Below are positions 63,963 to 64,000 of a stretch of DNA of 64,000 nt, one piece after another; positions within the stretch are counted from its first letter, which is position 1, and every line of letters begins with the position of its first letter. Source of the DNA: Tamlana sp. I1. Lineage in GTDB: Bacteria; Bacteroidota; Bacteroidia; Flavobacteriales; Flavobacteriaceae. The stretch spans positions 246,861 through 310,860 of the forward strand of contig NZ_JACLAF010000003.1 of the NCBI RefSeq assembly GCF_015355625.1. Direction: 5' to 3'. The position numbers and the translations under genes were made by a program. Below the pieces are notes generated by a model, which ran no database searches, was not told where the DNA came from, and saw only the letters and a program-made list of their open reading frames with translations.

Positions 63963-64000
63963 ATGAATTTTGAATTATTTGTAAATCCAATTAGAAACTA
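63963..64000 (+). CDS. Start of the gene downstream of mnmG (partial)
   Basis: The frame reads MNFELFVNPIRN and is cut by the window end. The first 10 codons are also found at 60708, where they are fused to the DUF4175 tail. Too little remains to name the product; in related genomes a SAM-dependent methyltransferase often follows mnmG, but that cannot be confirmed here. Confidence 0.5.
   Translation, partial: MNFELFVNPIRN

Larger units (their letters stand above)
60738..63992 (+). repeat. 3255-bp direct tandem duplication, unit 2
   Basis: Second copy of 57483-60737 with a constant offset of 3255. The products of both ybeY and both mnmG copies are identical, as are the intergenic spacers. 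After base 63992 the sequence leaves the repeat and continues as AGAAACTA. Confidence 0.97.

Overview
The window is AT-rich chromosomal DNA from a member of the Bacteroidota, almost certainly the family Flavobacteriaceae. The grounds are promoter -7 boxes of the form TAnnTTTG ahead of many genes, a C-terminal type B sorting domain of the type IX secretion system, a TonB receptor with a carboxypeptidase-like N-terminal domain, DUF2490, DUF4175 and head-GIN families, and intergenic palindromes typical of that family. Species cannot be named from this sequence alone. Most genes are core or envelope genes. There is no prophage, CRISPR array, transposase or secretion gene cluster.

Layout. 1-7.4 kb: end of an Omp85 barrel gene, an MtfA-like peptidase, two unknown envelope-type proteins, a small beta-rich protein and a GH31 alpha-glucosidase. 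7.7-13.4 kb: a 2H phosphoesterase, a Na+/H+ antiporter with an RCK domain, and a translationally coupled universal-stress-protein/SulP transporter pair. 13.7-17.8 kb: a metal or siderophore uptake locus read leftward (small Cys-rich protein, TonB receptor, PepSY membrane protein), in which the PepSY gene carries an in-frame amber stop. 18.3-22.8 kb: MBL hydrolase, S8 peptidase lipoprotein and M1 peptidase lipoprotein. 23.0-30.4 kb: a TPP-riboswitch-controlled thiamine operon (thiS, thiC, thiE-like, thiD, thiE, thiG, thiH) interrupted by two S23-type four-helix-bundle ORFs (one truncated) and crowded with short inverted repeats that have become part of the coding ends of several genes. 30.8-35.2 kb: rnpA, S41 protease, OmpA-like protein and a T9SS leucine-rich-repeat protein. 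35.4-39.3 kb: a leftward block with aldehyde dehydrogenase, GNAT, zinc-type CDF transporter and rpiB. 39.5-40.4 kb: a Fic protein behind a promoter covered by palindromic operators. 40.4-41.4 kb: a 933-bp gene-free AT-rich stretch with one perfect and several degenerate DnaA boxes, a candidate replication origin. 41.4-54.4 kb: rnr, a head-GIN protein, a LysE exporter, tRNA-Cys, folB, glnS, several small envelope genes, an SPFH protein and gltX. 54.7-64 kb: a large DUF4175 membrane protein, ybeY and mnmG.

The most striking structure is at the right end. A 3255-bp segment (57483-60737), holding the 3' end of the DUF4175 gene, ybeY, mnmG, two parS-like sites and the first 10 codons of the next gene, is followed directly by a second copy (60738-63992) with no difference seen. 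The junction fuses the start of the downstream gene in frame to the DUF4175 tail, giving a 205-codon chimeric ORF. It is either a very recent tandem duplication or an assembly artefact. The parS-like palindromes, mnmG, rnpA and the DnaA-box region together suggest that the window lies near the chromosomal origin.

Two copies of a ~200-bp dispersed intergenic element (17931-18128 and 47899-48118) are also present. Their pairing arms are conserved while the middle has diverged.
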